Source: Porphyromonadaceae bacterium
GTDB taxonomy: Bacteria > Bacteroidota > Bacteroidia > Bacteroidales > Paludibacteraceae
Reading direction: 5' to 3'
DNA length: 49,634 nt
Assembly: GCA_012523295.1 (NCBI GenBank)
Contig: JAAYIT010000030.1
Span: forward strand, 1 to 49,634
Position 1 is the first letter of the stretch. The number at the start of each line of letters is the position of its first letter. The notes under the pieces are model-generated. The model saw only the letters and a list, made by a program, of their open reading frames with translations, did not search any database and was not told the DNA's origin. Shown here piece after piece: positions 15,537 through 24,529 of this stretch. The translations under genes and the position numbers were made by a program.

Positions 15537-17429
15537 ATGGGCTTCATCAAAGTTGCTTCTGCCATTCCGTCACTTCGTGTGGCGGATTGTGATTACAACG
15601 CACAGAAAGTCAAGGATTTGATTGTAAAAGCCGACGGCGAAGGCGTGGAAATCGTTTGTTTTCCGGAGTTAAGCATTACGTCCTATTCTTGTGCCGATTT
15701 GTTTTTTCAAAAACAATTGTTAGATAATGCAGAAAACGCGTTGGGTAAATTGATGAGTGAAACAGCTGATTTAGCTATAATCAGCTTGGTGGGAATGCCC
15801 GTGCGGATGGGCAATCAGCTTTTTAATTGTGCTGTGGTGTTTCACAGAGGAGAAATTTTGGCTGTCGTTCCTAAAATAAACCTGCCCAACAACGACGAAT
15901 TTTACGAAAAACGCTGGTTCGCGAGCGGAGCTGCTGTTTCGACCGAAAACATCACGCTTGCCGGACAAGAAACATTTTTAAGCGCCAACTATCTTTTCAA
16001 AACGGACGATTTTTCGTTTGCCGTAGAAATTTGCGAAGACCTGTGGAGCCCCGTTCCGCCAAGTTCCAAGCTAGCTGTGAACGGCGCAGAGATTATTTTC
16101 AACCTTTCGGCAAGCAACGAATTGGTCGGGAAACACGCTTACCGCCGGCAACTCGTAGAGCAACAATCCGCCCGCTGTCATTGCGGGTACGTCTATGCTT
16201 CGGCAGGTTACGGCGAAAGTACCACCGATTTGGTTTTTTCTGGAAACGCATTCATAGCTGAAAACGGGAAATTACTGGCTGAAAGTGAACGGTTTAGCTT
16301 TGAGCCACAGTTGGTTATTACTGAAATTGACGTGGAAAGATTACGTGCCGAACGGTTGCGAAACTCCAATTTTTCCAACGAACGTGATTACGCCGATTGC
16401 TTTGAAGTTAATTTTTCGACAGGCAAAAAAGCCGCTCAAAAACAAACACTTACACGACAAATAAACCCGTATCCTTTCATTCCATCGCTTGAAAAACGAG
16501 ACGAAACTTACAACGAAATTTCCTCCATCCAAGTAGCCGGACTTGCCAAAAGGTGGCAACACACGCTTATCGACAAGTTGATAATCGGTGTTTCGGGCGG
16601 ATTGGACAGCACGTTAGCGTTACTTATTTGTGCGAAAACAGCCGATAAGCTCGGATATGACCGTAAACGCATTCTCGGCGTTACTATGCCCGGTTTTGGG
16701 ACGACCGACAGAACGTATAATAACGCACGTGAGTTAATGAAATCGCTCGGAATTTCTACGCTGGATATCAATATCAAAGAGGCTTGCCTGCAACATTTCA
16801 AAGACATTGGACACGACCCGGAAATTCATGACGTTACGTACGAAAACGTGCAAGCCCGCGAACGTACACAAATTCTCATGGACTTGGCAAACAAGCAAAA
16901 CGGCTTGGTAGTCGGAACGGGCGATCTTTCGGAAATGGCGCTCGGCTGGTCTACCTACAACGGTGATCATATGTCAATGTATGCTGTAAACAGCGGGATT
17001 CCAAAAACGCTTGTCCGACATTTGGTAAACTGGATTTCAGAACAAATGGACCAAAACTCGGCTAAGATATTACAAGACATCCTCGACACCCCGGTAAGTC
17101 CGGAACTCTTACCCGGTGATGAGAAAGGTGAAATCAAACAGAAAACTGAAGATATAATCGGACCGTATGAGCTGCATGATTTCTATTTGTACTATTTCGT
17201 ACGATTTGGATTTACTCCTGAAAAAATTCAGTTTTTAGCCAAAACGGCTTTTGGTGAAAAATATTCTTGCGAAGAAATTGATAAATGGCTGAAACTCTTT
17301 CTCAAACGCTTTTTCCAACAACAATTCAAACGCTCCTGTACGCCCGACGGACCAAAAATCGGAAGCGTAAACCTTTCACCCAGAGGAGACTGGAGAATGC
17401 CGAGTGATGCAATATTTGGAGAATGGTAA
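15537..17429 (+). CDS. nadE: Glutamine-dependent NAD+ synthase
   Basis: Last step of NAD synthesis: amidation of nicotinate adenine dinucleotide using glutamine. 630 residues from the ATG at 15537, which gives the expected family opening MGFIKVASAIPSLRVADCDYN; the earlier ATG at 15492 would prepend 15 residues derived from a repeat. The N-terminal nitrilase-like glutaminase domain carries the Glu-Lys-Cys triad (CFPELSITSY, PKINLPN, VEICEDLWSP). The C-terminal synthetase domain has the PP-loop GVSGGLDSTLALL, GTGDLSEMALGWSTYNGDH, and the late PDGPKIGSVNLSPRGDWRMPSDA signature. A near-consensus promoter lies upstream. Confidence 0.97.
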   Translation: MGFIKVASAIPSLRVADCDYNAQKVKDLIVKADGEGVEIVCFPELSITSYSCADLFFQKQLLDNAENALGKLMSETADLAIISLVGMPVRMGNQLFNCAVVFHRGEILAVVPKINLPNNDEFYEKRWFASGAAVSTENITLAGQETFLSANYLFKTDDFSFAVEICEDLWSPVPPSSKLAVNGAEIIFNLSASNELVGKHAYRRQLVEQQSARCHCGYVYASAGYGESTTDLVFSGNAFIAENGKLLAESERFSFEPQLVITEIDVERLRAERLRNSNFSNERDYADCFEVNFSTGKKAAQKQTLTRQINPYPFIPSLEKRDETYNEISSIQVAGLAKRWQHTLIDKLIIGVSGGLDSTLALLICAKTADKLGYDRKRILGVTMPGFGTTDRTYNNARELMKSLGISTLDINIKEACLQHFKDIGHDPEIHDVTYENVQARERTQILMDLANKQNGLVVGTGDLSEMALGWSTYNGDHMSMYAVNSGIPKTLVRHLVNWISEQMDQNSAKILQDILDTPVSPELLPGDEKGEIKQKTEDIIGPYELHDFYLYYFVRFGFTPEKIQFLAKTAFGEKYSCEEIDKWLKLFLKRFFQQQFKRSCTPDGPKIGSVNLSPRGDWRMPSDAIFGEW

Positions 17430-17481
17430 TAAATTTTTTTTACGTTTGCCTACTATACATTAATCTTTTTATTCAAAATTT

Positions 17482-18549
17482 ATGTTTCAAAACAACTCAA
17501 CTCAAGACTTACTGATTTCATTGGGAATTATTATTATAGCGCTGATTGTCAACTGGATAATCACAATATTAAATACGAGATATTTAAGAGCTTTGGCGAA
17601 GCGAACAAAAAATCAGTTCGACAACATCTTAGTCAATTCTCTGGAAACTCCTTTGAAAGTGGGAGTTGTTCTTTTCGCAATTTGGACTGCTTTTCAACGC
17701 CTCGAAATGAGCGAATCTTTTGACGCTACCCTATTCAAAATTTATGAAATTCTCACGGTTTTGAATATCACCTGGTTCGTCGCACATCTGATCAACGGAC
17801 TATTAAATGAGTATTTTATAAAGAAAAGCGAACGCGACACCTACTATCGGCACCGATTTTCACTTGATTCACATTTCATTTCATTGATAAAAAAAGTAGT
17901 TACATTTTTGATTTGGCTAATCGGAATCGTTACTGCGTTAAATAATATCGGCTTAGACCTGAAAGCAATTCTTGGGACACTCGGAATCGGTGGAATTGCC
18001 ATTGCGCTCGCAGCACAAGATACAGTGAAAAACGTTTTCGGTGGTTTTACCATTCTGCTCGACGGTACATTTCGCATAGGTGATCGGATAATAATTGGTG
18101 AGCACGAAGGATATGTAGAAGACATTGGCGTGAGGAGCACCAAGATTCGTAATTTCGATAAAAGGCTCATAACCATGCCGAATTACAAAATAGTGGAAGA
18201 TGCGGTTATTAATGTGTCAGCAGCTCCGCAAGTCCGTATAATAAACAACTTGGGAATAGTCTATGACACAGATCCTGAAAAAATGCAGAAAGCTCTTGTC
18301 ATATTAGAAGAAATAGCCAAATCGAATGAAAATGTCAGCAAACAAGGGATTAGCACGGCGTTTGAAGAGTTTGGCGATTTCGCTTTGATAATCCGTTTTG
18401 TCTATTTTATTCAAAATCCTTCAGATCGATATGAAACTTCCTCCGCTATCAATCTTGAAATTCTGAAACAGTTTAATAATGAGGGAATTGAATTCGCTTA
18501 TCCTACCCAAACTATCATTTTCGATGGCAATGAAGAAGTAAAAAGTTAA
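17482..18549 (+). CDS. MscS-family mechanosensitive ion channel
   Basis: Small-conductance mechanosensitive channel that releases solutes on osmotic downshock. 355 residues: four or so N-terminal transmembrane segments (about 10-175), the pore helix and following beta-domain with LGIGGIAIALAAQDTVKNVFGGF, TILLDGTFRIGDRIIIGEHEGYVEDIGVRSTKIRNFDKRLITMPN, and a C-terminal alpha/beta cytoplasmic cage domain. It follows nadE by 52 bp with no visible promoter, so it may share that transcript. Confidence 0.93.
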   Translation: MFQNNSTQDLLISLGIIIIALIVNWIITILNTRYLRALAKRTKNQFDNILVNSLETPLKVGVVLFAIWTAFQRLEMSESFDATLFKIYEILTVLNITWFVAHLINGLLNEYFIKKSERDTYYRHRFSLDSHFISLIKKVVTFLIWLIGIVTALNNIGLDLKAILGTLGIGGIAIALAAQDTVKNVFGGFTILLDGTFRIGDRIIIGEHEGYVEDIGVRSTKIRNFDKRLITMPNYKIVEDAVINVSAAPQVRIINNLGIVYDTDPEKMQKALVILEEIAKSNENVSKQGISTAFEEFGDFALIIRFVYFIQNPSDRYETSSAINLEILKQFNNEGIEFAYPTQTIIFDGNEEVKS

Positions 18550-18571
18550 GTTTTTTTGACATTCTTACATC

Positions 18572-18601
18572 ATTGAAAAAAGTATAATTACATTATCTTT
18601 G
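18572..18601 (+). promoter_or_regulatory. Promoter for the CPA2 antiporter
   Basis: ATTG (18572-18575), 18 nt, TATCTTTG (18594-18601). The ATG at 18666 is 64 bp downstream. Confidence 0.6.
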
Positions 18602-18665
18602 TGAAAAGTCAGATTTAATCCGAACTGAATTTTGGGGATATTTTGACCAAAACAAAGTGAATTAT

Positions 18666-21011
18666 ATGCGGAAAAGAGATAAATCCTGGTGGTTTTTTAC
18701 CTTCACACTTGTTGCATTTGCCATTGTTACTTATATTCTGATAAGAAAAGGTGGTGCAATTGATGTTGAATTGCATCGGAAAGGCGCTTCGGATACTATC
18801 GGCAATTTTGAACTTTTCAAGAACTTGACTTTTGAAAATATAGTTGAACCTTCTGCAATAATTCTCTTGCAGATTTTTGCTATTCTGGTTGTATCACGTA
18901 TTTTCAGCGCTTTATTTGCTAAGATAAAACAACCTACCGTCATCGGTGAAATCCTTGCCGGAATTGTTCTCGGCCCTTCGCTACTCGGACTGTTTTTTCC
19001 CGGAGCATATCATTTTCTTTTCTCACCCGACTCGCTAAACAGCCTATACATTATAAGCCAAATCGGGCTTGTGCTATTCATGTTCACTGTAGGTATGGAC
19101 CTGAATATGAGCGAAATGAAGGAAAACTTCAAAAGCACATTTATCATCAGTCAGTCCAGTATAGTTGTTCCGTTCCTTCTTGGAATGATACTGGCTTTCG
19201 TTATTTATAGAGATTTTTCGCCCGAACATTCGAACTTTACATCCTTTGCGCTATTTATAGGCATTTCTATGAGTATCACAGCTTTTCCGGTGCTTGCAAG
19301 GATTGTTCAGGAGAAAGGACTTACAAAATCCCATTTAGGTACGTTAAGCATCGGGAGCGCCGCCATCAACGATGTTTCAGCGTGGCTGCTTTTAGTTGCG
19401 GTCATTGCCATAGCCAAGACCGGAAGTTTTGCAAGCTCCATATATACTTTATTTTTTACGGTTATTTATATCGCGCTAATGTTGTTCGCGGTACGCCCGT
19501 TTATAAAAAAAATCGGTGAAATCTATCAGAATGAGGAGCTGATGAATAAAAGCATTTTCGCGTTCTTTATTCTGATATTAATTATTTCCGCATACACCAC
19601 CCAACTACTTGGTATTCACGCACTTTTCGGCGCATTCATGGCCGGATTGATTATGCCGCCGCTACCCAAATTCAGGAGGTTAATAATTGACAAAATTGAG
19701 GATTTATCGGTAACACTGTTACTTCCGCTTTTCTTTGTTTACACCGGATTAAAAACCGAAATCGGGCTGCTCAACACGCCTTCTCTTTGGATTATCTGTC
19801 TGATATTCATTGTTGTAGCCGTAGTAGGAAAAGTAGGCGGGAGTGTTCTTCCGGCTCGTATATCGGGTGAAAGTTGGCGCGACAGCTTGTCACTCGGAGG
19901 CTTGATGAACACACGCGGACTGATGGAACTAATTGTGCTGAATATCGGGTTGGAAATGGGTATTTTACCGCCGACCATCTTTGTTATTTTAGTAATAATG
20001 GCGCTGGTAACTACCTTTATGACAACACCTTTACTCCATTTTATAGAAAAGCTGATGCCCGATAAGAAAGCGAAAGACAAGCTGCATGACAAACAAGCAG
20101 AAGATATTTTAAAAGTGCTGATATCACTCGGAAATCCGGCGAGCGGAGATAATCTGCTTCGGGTTGCAAAAAAGATTTTGGACGGAGCTAAAAACAGATT
20201 ATCTGTAAATGTACTGCATATCACGGCAGGAACTGACTTGCACCCGATCTATACGGAACAATTTTCGGTAGAAAGTTTCATTGATATTCAAAAAACATCT
20301 GAAGAACTCCGGATTCCCATTACTACTGAATATCGAGTGGCGGATAACATTGAGAGTGAAATTGTCGGAATTGTAAATAATGAAAATTACGATTTCTTAC
20401 TCGTAGGAGGAGGAATTCAATTGGAGAAAGAAGAGTCAAGTGCCGGAAAACAATGGCTAAAAAAATATCCGATACTCGATAAAGTGGTAAACACAATCAC
20501 CCGTGACAGGACCTTATTCTTCCCCGGAACTCTCATTCACGACAAAACAAGGTATTTCATTGAGAACAGCAATTGCAGCGTTGGTGTATTTATCAATCGT
20601 GATTACAAAGGGATTTCTGGTACGACTGTTATTCCGATCAAAGAAAAAACAGACAATTTCCTGCTTCGTTACGCGCAAAGAATTTTACGATATAATGATG
20701 ATTTATCGGTGCAGATTTTGGACATGACAAATGATAATCAAAGTACAACAAGCATTCAAGAAGGGATACAGATTCTTTCAGAAGAATTCGAGCAGCGAGT
20801 AAAAATACAGCATGTAAACAAAATCGATTCAGTCCATCTCGAAAAGTACAATTTCATGCTTATCAGCTACCAGGCTTGGGAAAACCTATTAAAAACGTAT
20901 CCTAAACTGCTCAACAATATCCCATCATCTATGATTATCAACAATAAGACAAGCCCTTTTCAAAAAAAAAGAATGAAACTGAATGAAGAAACTGACATGC
21001 AGGCAGAATAG
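18666..21011 (+). CDS. Cation:proton antiporter (CPA2/KefB-NhaS type)
   Basis: Monovalent cation/proton antiporter of about 781 residues. The ATG at 18666 is preferred to an in-frame GTG three codons upstream. One N-terminal transmembrane segment precedes the Na/H exchanger domain of about 12 helices (about 60-440), with conserved IKQPTVIGEILAGIVLGPSLLG, GMDLN, SIGSAAINDVSAWLLL, HALFGAFMAGLIMP and GLMNTRGLMELIVLNIGLE. The C-terminal 310 residues are soluble and resemble two UspA-like units. No TrkA-N domain is visible, so a classical K+ efflux KefB is less likely than a Na+(K+)/H+ antiporter. Confidence 0.9.
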   Translation: MRKRDKSWWFFTFTLVAFAIVTYILIRKGGAIDVELHRKGASDTIGNFELFKNLTFENIVEPSAIILLQIFAILVVSRIFSALFAKIKQPTVIGEILAGIVLGPSLLGLFFPGAYHFLFSPDSLNSLYIISQIGLVLFMFTVGMDLNMSEMKENFKSTFIISQSSIVVPFLLGMILAFVIYRDFSPEHSNFTSFALFIGISMSITAFPVLARIVQEKGLTKSHLGTLSIGSAAINDVSAWLLLVAVIAIAKTGSFASSIYTLFFTVIYIALMLFAVRPFIKKIGEIYQNEELMNKSIFAFFILILIISAYTTQLLGIHALFGAFMAGLIMPPLPKFRRLIIDKIEDLSVTLLLPLFFVYTGLKTEIGLLNTPSLWIICLIFIVVAVVGKVGGSVLPARISGESWRDSLSLGGLMNTRGLMELIVLNIGLEMGILPPTIFVILVIMALVTTFMTTPLLHFIEKLMPDKKAKDKLHDKQAEDILKVLISLGNPASGDNLLRVAKKILDGAKNRLSVNVLHITAGTDLHPIYTEQFSVESFIDIQKTSEELRIPITTEYRVADNIESEIVGIVNNENYDFLLVGGGIQLEKEESSAGKQWLKKYPILDKVVNTITRDRTLFFPGTLIHDKTRYFIENSNCSVGVFINRDYKGISGTTVIPIKEKTDNFLLRYAQRILRYNDDLSVQILDMTNDNQSTTSIQEGIQILSEEFEQRVKIQHVNKIDSVHLEKYNFMLISYQAWENLLKTYPKLLNNIPSSMIINNKTSPFQKKRMKLNEETDMQAE

Positions 21012-21267
21012 ACTGACTAACAGGCTGAAAATTAGAAATATATACTGTTTCGTTTTCTCGTAACTTTTTCCCTTCCAACATATTTCGAATCAGTTCAAAT
21101 CCCCAAATACCAAGTGCGGTAAGTTCTATAAATCCGGAAATTCCTATCATATCGAATGCTCGCGGGTAGAAATCGGTAGTTATTTGCGATACGATTCGCC
21201 ATGTATTTCCTAAGTTAAGCAACTCGACTTTCGCAAGTTCGACAACTAACTGAAAGTCAATAAAAAA
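21012..21267 (-). pseudogene. Fragment of a membrane protein gene next to the IS remnant
   Basis: A minus-strand frame open from 21267 downward reads VVELAKVELLNLGNTWRIVS, then a transmembrane-like GISGFIELTALGIWGFELI, then a charged stretch. It has no ATG and stays open until it runs into the antiporter gene on the other strand. It resembles the C-terminal part of an NnrS-type or related multi-spanning protein, but this is uncertain. It ends exactly where the 10-bp inverted repeat of the IS remnant begins (21268), suggesting that the insertion removed the 5' part. Confidence 0.35.
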
Positions 21268-21903
21268 GCAGCATATTTATCTGGAAAAGTCGCTGATATT
21301 CAGCAACTTTGAGTTGTTAAACCAAAACCCAATAATATGCTGCGACACAAAGATATAACAATAGTTTCAGAGATAAAAGATTTTTTCACCTCATCACAAA
21401 AAGCTGTTTCTGTTATTTTAGACATTTTGAGTTTTTTGAAATTTTCAGATAAGCACTTTGGTTTTCCCACGGCGAGCAATTTACAGTTTAGCAGCAAGCT
21501 GAAACTAATGCTGCTGATACTTTTTCCCTTTTTTCAGGTAAACGATCCGGCGTCTTACGCCACATCGGGAATTCACAAAATTATTACCTGCAGGAAAGAT
21601 GTGTTTTACCGCCTGCTGTCCAATAGCAACATAAATTGGTGGCAATTCAACTATTCAATTACCAAGCAGTTGATAAAAAAAGTGAACAAAACGACGACGA
21701 ACCATCGCAAAACCCTCGCTGACTGGTAATTGACGACACTGATTTTCCTAAAATAGGAAAGTATTTTGAACTGATTGGCAAAGTTTTCTCACACGTAACC
21801 CACAAACACATTTTGAGCAACAAGGCGCTTTTTTAGGTTTTTTCGATGGCAAATCGTTCTTTTCGCTCGACTTTTCGCTTCACGAAGCGAAAAATACACA
21901 ACA
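21268..21903 (+). mobile_element. Decayed IS4-type insertion sequence
   Basis: A degenerate element bounded on the left by an inverted repeat pair GCAGCATATT (21268-21277) and AATATGCTGC (21334-21343) that flanks the transposase start. Between them lie short hairpins (CTGATATTCAG, CAAC..GTTG). The right end is not recognisable; transposase similarity stops near 21895. The right-hand part of a normal transposase gene, including later catalytic residues, is missing, so the element cannot move by itself. Confidence 0.65.
21337..21895 (+). pseudogene. IS4-family transposase, frameshifted and truncated
   Basis: The ATG at 21337 opens 130 codons (MLRHKDITIVSEIKDFFTSS, SDKHFGFPTASNLQFSSKLK, HKIITCRKDVFYRLLSNSNI) ending at a stop at 21727-21729. 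In a different frame the sequence continues as LVIDDTDFPKIGKYFELIGK and VFSHVTHKHIL, which carries the first catalytic Asp of the IS4 DDE triad, then stops at 21833-21835. A third frame supplies GFFDGKSFFSLDFSLHEAKN. At least two frameshifts and the loss of the C-terminal half show it is dead. Confidence 0.75.
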
Positions 21904-21917
21904 AAAATGTATATTTG
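21872..21917 (+). promoter_or_regulatory. Palindrome and promoter box upstream of the GH2 gene
   Basis: TTTTCGCTTC (21872-21881) and GAAGCGAAAA (21884-21893) form a perfect 10-bp inverted repeat with a 2-nt spacer, inside transposase-derived sequence. TATATTTG (21910-21917) follows, 42 bp before the GH2 ATG. The palindrome would cover the -33 region. Whether it is an operator or chance within old coding sequence cannot be told. Confidence 0.4.
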
Positions 21918-21959
21918 TATTCATGATCGAAATGCTCATTTAACTTATATTCTCTCAAA

Positions 21960-24359
21960 ATGAAATCGAAAAACCACTTACTGCTTATCCTATTTATTTC
22001 ATTCTTCATCTATTCCGGTCAAAATTTATTTAGTCAGCGAAAAACGCTATTCAACGATAACTGGAAATTTCGTTTAGACACACAAAATGCTGAATCTTAC
22101 GCGTTCGATGATGCTGACTGGCGAACATTGGATCTTCCTCACGATTGGAGTATCGAGGGGCAGATTCATCCAACTCATCCAATGGGAAATGATGGCGGAT
22201 ATTTTCCTTCCGGAATTGGCTGGTACAGGAAGTCATTTTCAGCTCCCAACGCGTGGAAAGGTAAGAAAATTTCGATCCACTTTGAAGGTGTTTATATGAA
22301 CTCAGAGGTATTTATCAATGGAAAATCACTTGGAGTTTATCCGTACGGTTATTCTGCTTTCACGTATGAATTAACTCCTTTTTTGAATTTTGGAGAAAAG
22401 AATGTGATAGCCGTAAAAGTTGACAATTCTCAACAAAAAAATGCTCGTTGGTACACTGGCTCGGGAATTTACAGGCACGTCTGGATACTTGTTACAGAGC
22501 AAGTTCACTTTGAACAATGGGGAGTTTCGGTAACAACACCTGAGGTTAACGAAAAACAAGCAAAAGTGTTCGTTTCAACGAAAATCAAAAATGAAACAGA
22601 TGCAACAAAAAAATATACTTTGATTTCCGAAATATTAGATACCAATCAAAAAACAAAAAGTAGAAAACAAGTTCAATTTGTAATCAACGGAAACAGCAAC
22701 AAGGAGATTTCTCAATACGTAAACATTTCAAAACCTGAGCTTTGGAGTCCCGAAACACCTTACTTATACACTTGCAAAGTTCAAATAAAGGAGGGAAAAA
22801 ATGTGATTGATGAAGAAATTGTCAATTTTGGAATACGAACAATAAATTTTACGGTAGAAAATGGTTTTCAATTGAATGGAAAAACACTAAAACTCAATGG
22901 GGGTTGCGCGCATAGTGACAATGGAAGTTTGGGAGCCGCGTCATTTGACAGAGCTGAAGAACGAAAAGTATTGTTACTTAAGAATGCCGGCTTCAATGCA
23001 GTCCGAACTGCCCATAATCTCCCTTCTGAGTCTTTTTTGGATGCTTGCGACAAATACGGATTATTAGTAATCGATGAGTCATTTGATGTTTGGAGAACGG
23101 AGAAAACGAAATACGATTATTCCCGGTTTTTTGATAAATGGTGGGAAAAGGATATTGAAGCAATGGTATTGAGAGACAGGAATCATCCCTCGATAATTAT
23201 GTGGAGCGTCGGAAATGAAGTCATCGAACGAAAATCTCCTGAAGCCGTGAAAACAGCCCGAATGCTAATTGAAAAAGTAAAAAGCATTGATCCGACCCGA
23301 CCGGTAACCTCGGCTATGACTACATGGGACAGCGATTGGGAGATTTTTGATCCGCTGATGGCAGAGCATGATGTCTGTGGCTATAACTACGAACTTTACA
23401 GAGCTCCGGACGACCACAAACGAGTACCTGACCGCATTATTTTACAAACCGAATCCTATCCCCGCGATGCATTTCAAAACTGGAAATTGGTCAATTACAA
23501 CAGCTATATCTTGGGAGATTTTGTCTGGACCGCGCTGGATTATTTAGGCGAATCGGGAATCGGCCGCTGGTACTACTCAGGTGATGTGACCGGTGAGCAC
23601 TATGAACGTGATTTATTTCCATGGCACGCGGCGTATTGCGGTGATATCGATTTGCTCGGACAAAGAAAACCTATTTCTTATTACAGAGACTTGCTTTATA
23701 ATGACGATAAAAAACTTTACATGGCTGTGAGAGAACCAAACCCCGAACCACGCCAAATTATCGAAACAAGATGGTCTGTCTGGCCTACGTGGGAAAGCTG
23801 GAACTGGCCTGGATTTGAAGGCAAGAACATACAGGTGGAAGTTTATTCAAAGTATCAAAAAGTGAAATTATATTTGAACAATAATCTGATTGGAGAAAAA
23901 GAAACAACTGAAGCACAAGAATTTAAGGCTATCTTTGATGTCCCGTACAAAAAGGGTGTATTAAAAGCTGTTGGTGTTGACAATGGGAAAGAATTGGAAT
24001 CAAAAACTCTTCAAACTTCAGATGAGCCGACTCAAATTTCACTGCAAGCAGACAGAAAAATAATTACTGCCGGAGGTCAGGATTTAGCATACATTACAGT
24101 TGAAATAGCGGATAAAAACGGACATCGTGTGCCAAATGCCGATAATCGGTTAAATTTTGAAATCACGGGGCCCGGCCTAATTGCCGGAATTGACAATGCC
24201 GATATAAAAGACATTTATCCATATGTTGGAAATTCAAGAAAAGCTTGGAAAGGAAGAGCTTTGGTCATTATTCGCAGCACAAAACAACCCGGTGATATAA
24301 CACTGAAAGTAATCTCTGATGGACTAAACGAATCAAATATTGTAATAAAATCAGAATGA
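21960..24359 (+). CDS. Glycoside hydrolase family 2 enzyme, probable beta-galactosidase
   Basis: Exported retaining glycosidase of 799 residues with signal peptide (about 1-26). Order: GH2 sugar-binding domain (about 30-200, LPHDWSIEGQ, GIGWYRKSF), immunoglobulin-like domain, TIM barrel (NGFQLNGKTLKLNGGCAHSD, AGFNAVRTAHN), then a DUF4982-like module and a C-terminal Ig-like domain. The acid/base is Glu420 in WSVGNEV and the nucleophile Glu498 in ILQTESYP, the normal GH2 spacing. The architecture matches Bacteroidetes beta-galactosidases, but GH2 also covers other specificities. A sodium:solute symporter follows, which could import the released sugar. No SusC/SusD pair is adjacent. Confidence 0.9.
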   Translation: MKSKNHLLLILFISFFIYSGQNLFSQRKTLFNDNWKFRLDTQNAESYAFDDADWRTLDLPHDWSIEGQIHPTHPMGNDGGYFPSGIGWYRKSFSAPNAWKGKKISIHFEGVYMNSEVFINGKSLGVYPYGYSAFTYELTPFLNFGEKNVIAVKVDNSQQKNARWYTGSGIYRHVWILVTEQVHFEQWGVSVTTPEVNEKQAKVFVSTKIKNETDATKKYTLISEILDTNQKTKSRKQVQFVINGNSNKEISQYVNISKPELWSPETPYLYTCKVQIKEGKNVIDEEIVNFGIRTINFTVENGFQLNGKTLKLNGGCAHSDNGSLGAASFDRAEERKVLLLKNAGFNAVRTAHNLPSESFLDACDKYGLLVIDESFDVWRTEKTKYDYSRFFDKWWEKDIEAMVLRDRNHPSIIMWSVGNEVIERKSPEAVKTARMLIEKVKSIDPTRPVTSAMTTWDSDWEIFDPLMAEHDVCGYNYELYRAPDDHKRVPDRIILQTESYPRDAFQNWKLVNYNSYILGDFVWTALDYLGESGIGRWYYSGDVTGEHYERDLFPWHAAYCGDIDLLGQRKPISYYRDLLYNDDKKLYMAVREPNPEPRQIIETRWSVWPTWESWNWPGFEGKNIQVEVYSKYQKVKLYLNNNLIGEKETTEAQEFKAIFDVPYKKGVLKAVGVDNGKELESKTLQTSDEPTQISLQADRKIITAGGQDLAYITVEIADKNGHRVPNADNRLNFEITGPGLIAGIDNADIKDIYPYVGNSRKAWKGRALVIIRSTKQPGDITLKVISDGLNESNIVIKSE

Positions 24360-24461
24360 AATTTTTGAAAATTAAAAGGCAGATTGAATCGAAGTGGCAA
24401 GGCAGGTAAAATTCTTCTGATTTTTTCTAATTTCAAATTTCTACTATCTAATTAAAAAAAC

Positions 24462-24469
24462 TACCTTTG
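24462..24469 (+). promoter_or_regulatory. Predicted -7 box for the sodium:solute symporter
   Basis: TACCTTTG fits TAnnTTTG; ATG is 60 bp downstream. The leader contains the palindrome CTCCTTTAGGGAG (24506-24518). Confidence 0.5.
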
Positions 24470-24505
24470 CATTTCAAAAAAAAGAAAAACTTACCTGTGT
24501 ACATG

Positions 24506-24518
24506 CTCCTTTAGGGAG
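24506..24518. repeat. CTCC/GGAG palindrome in a 5' leader
   Basis: CTCCTTTAGGGAG, a short member of the GC-rich palindrome class seen elsewhere in the window, 11 bp before the symporter ATG. It could also act as a small leader hairpin. Confidence 0.4.
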
Positions 24519-24529
24519 TAGGAATTCTA

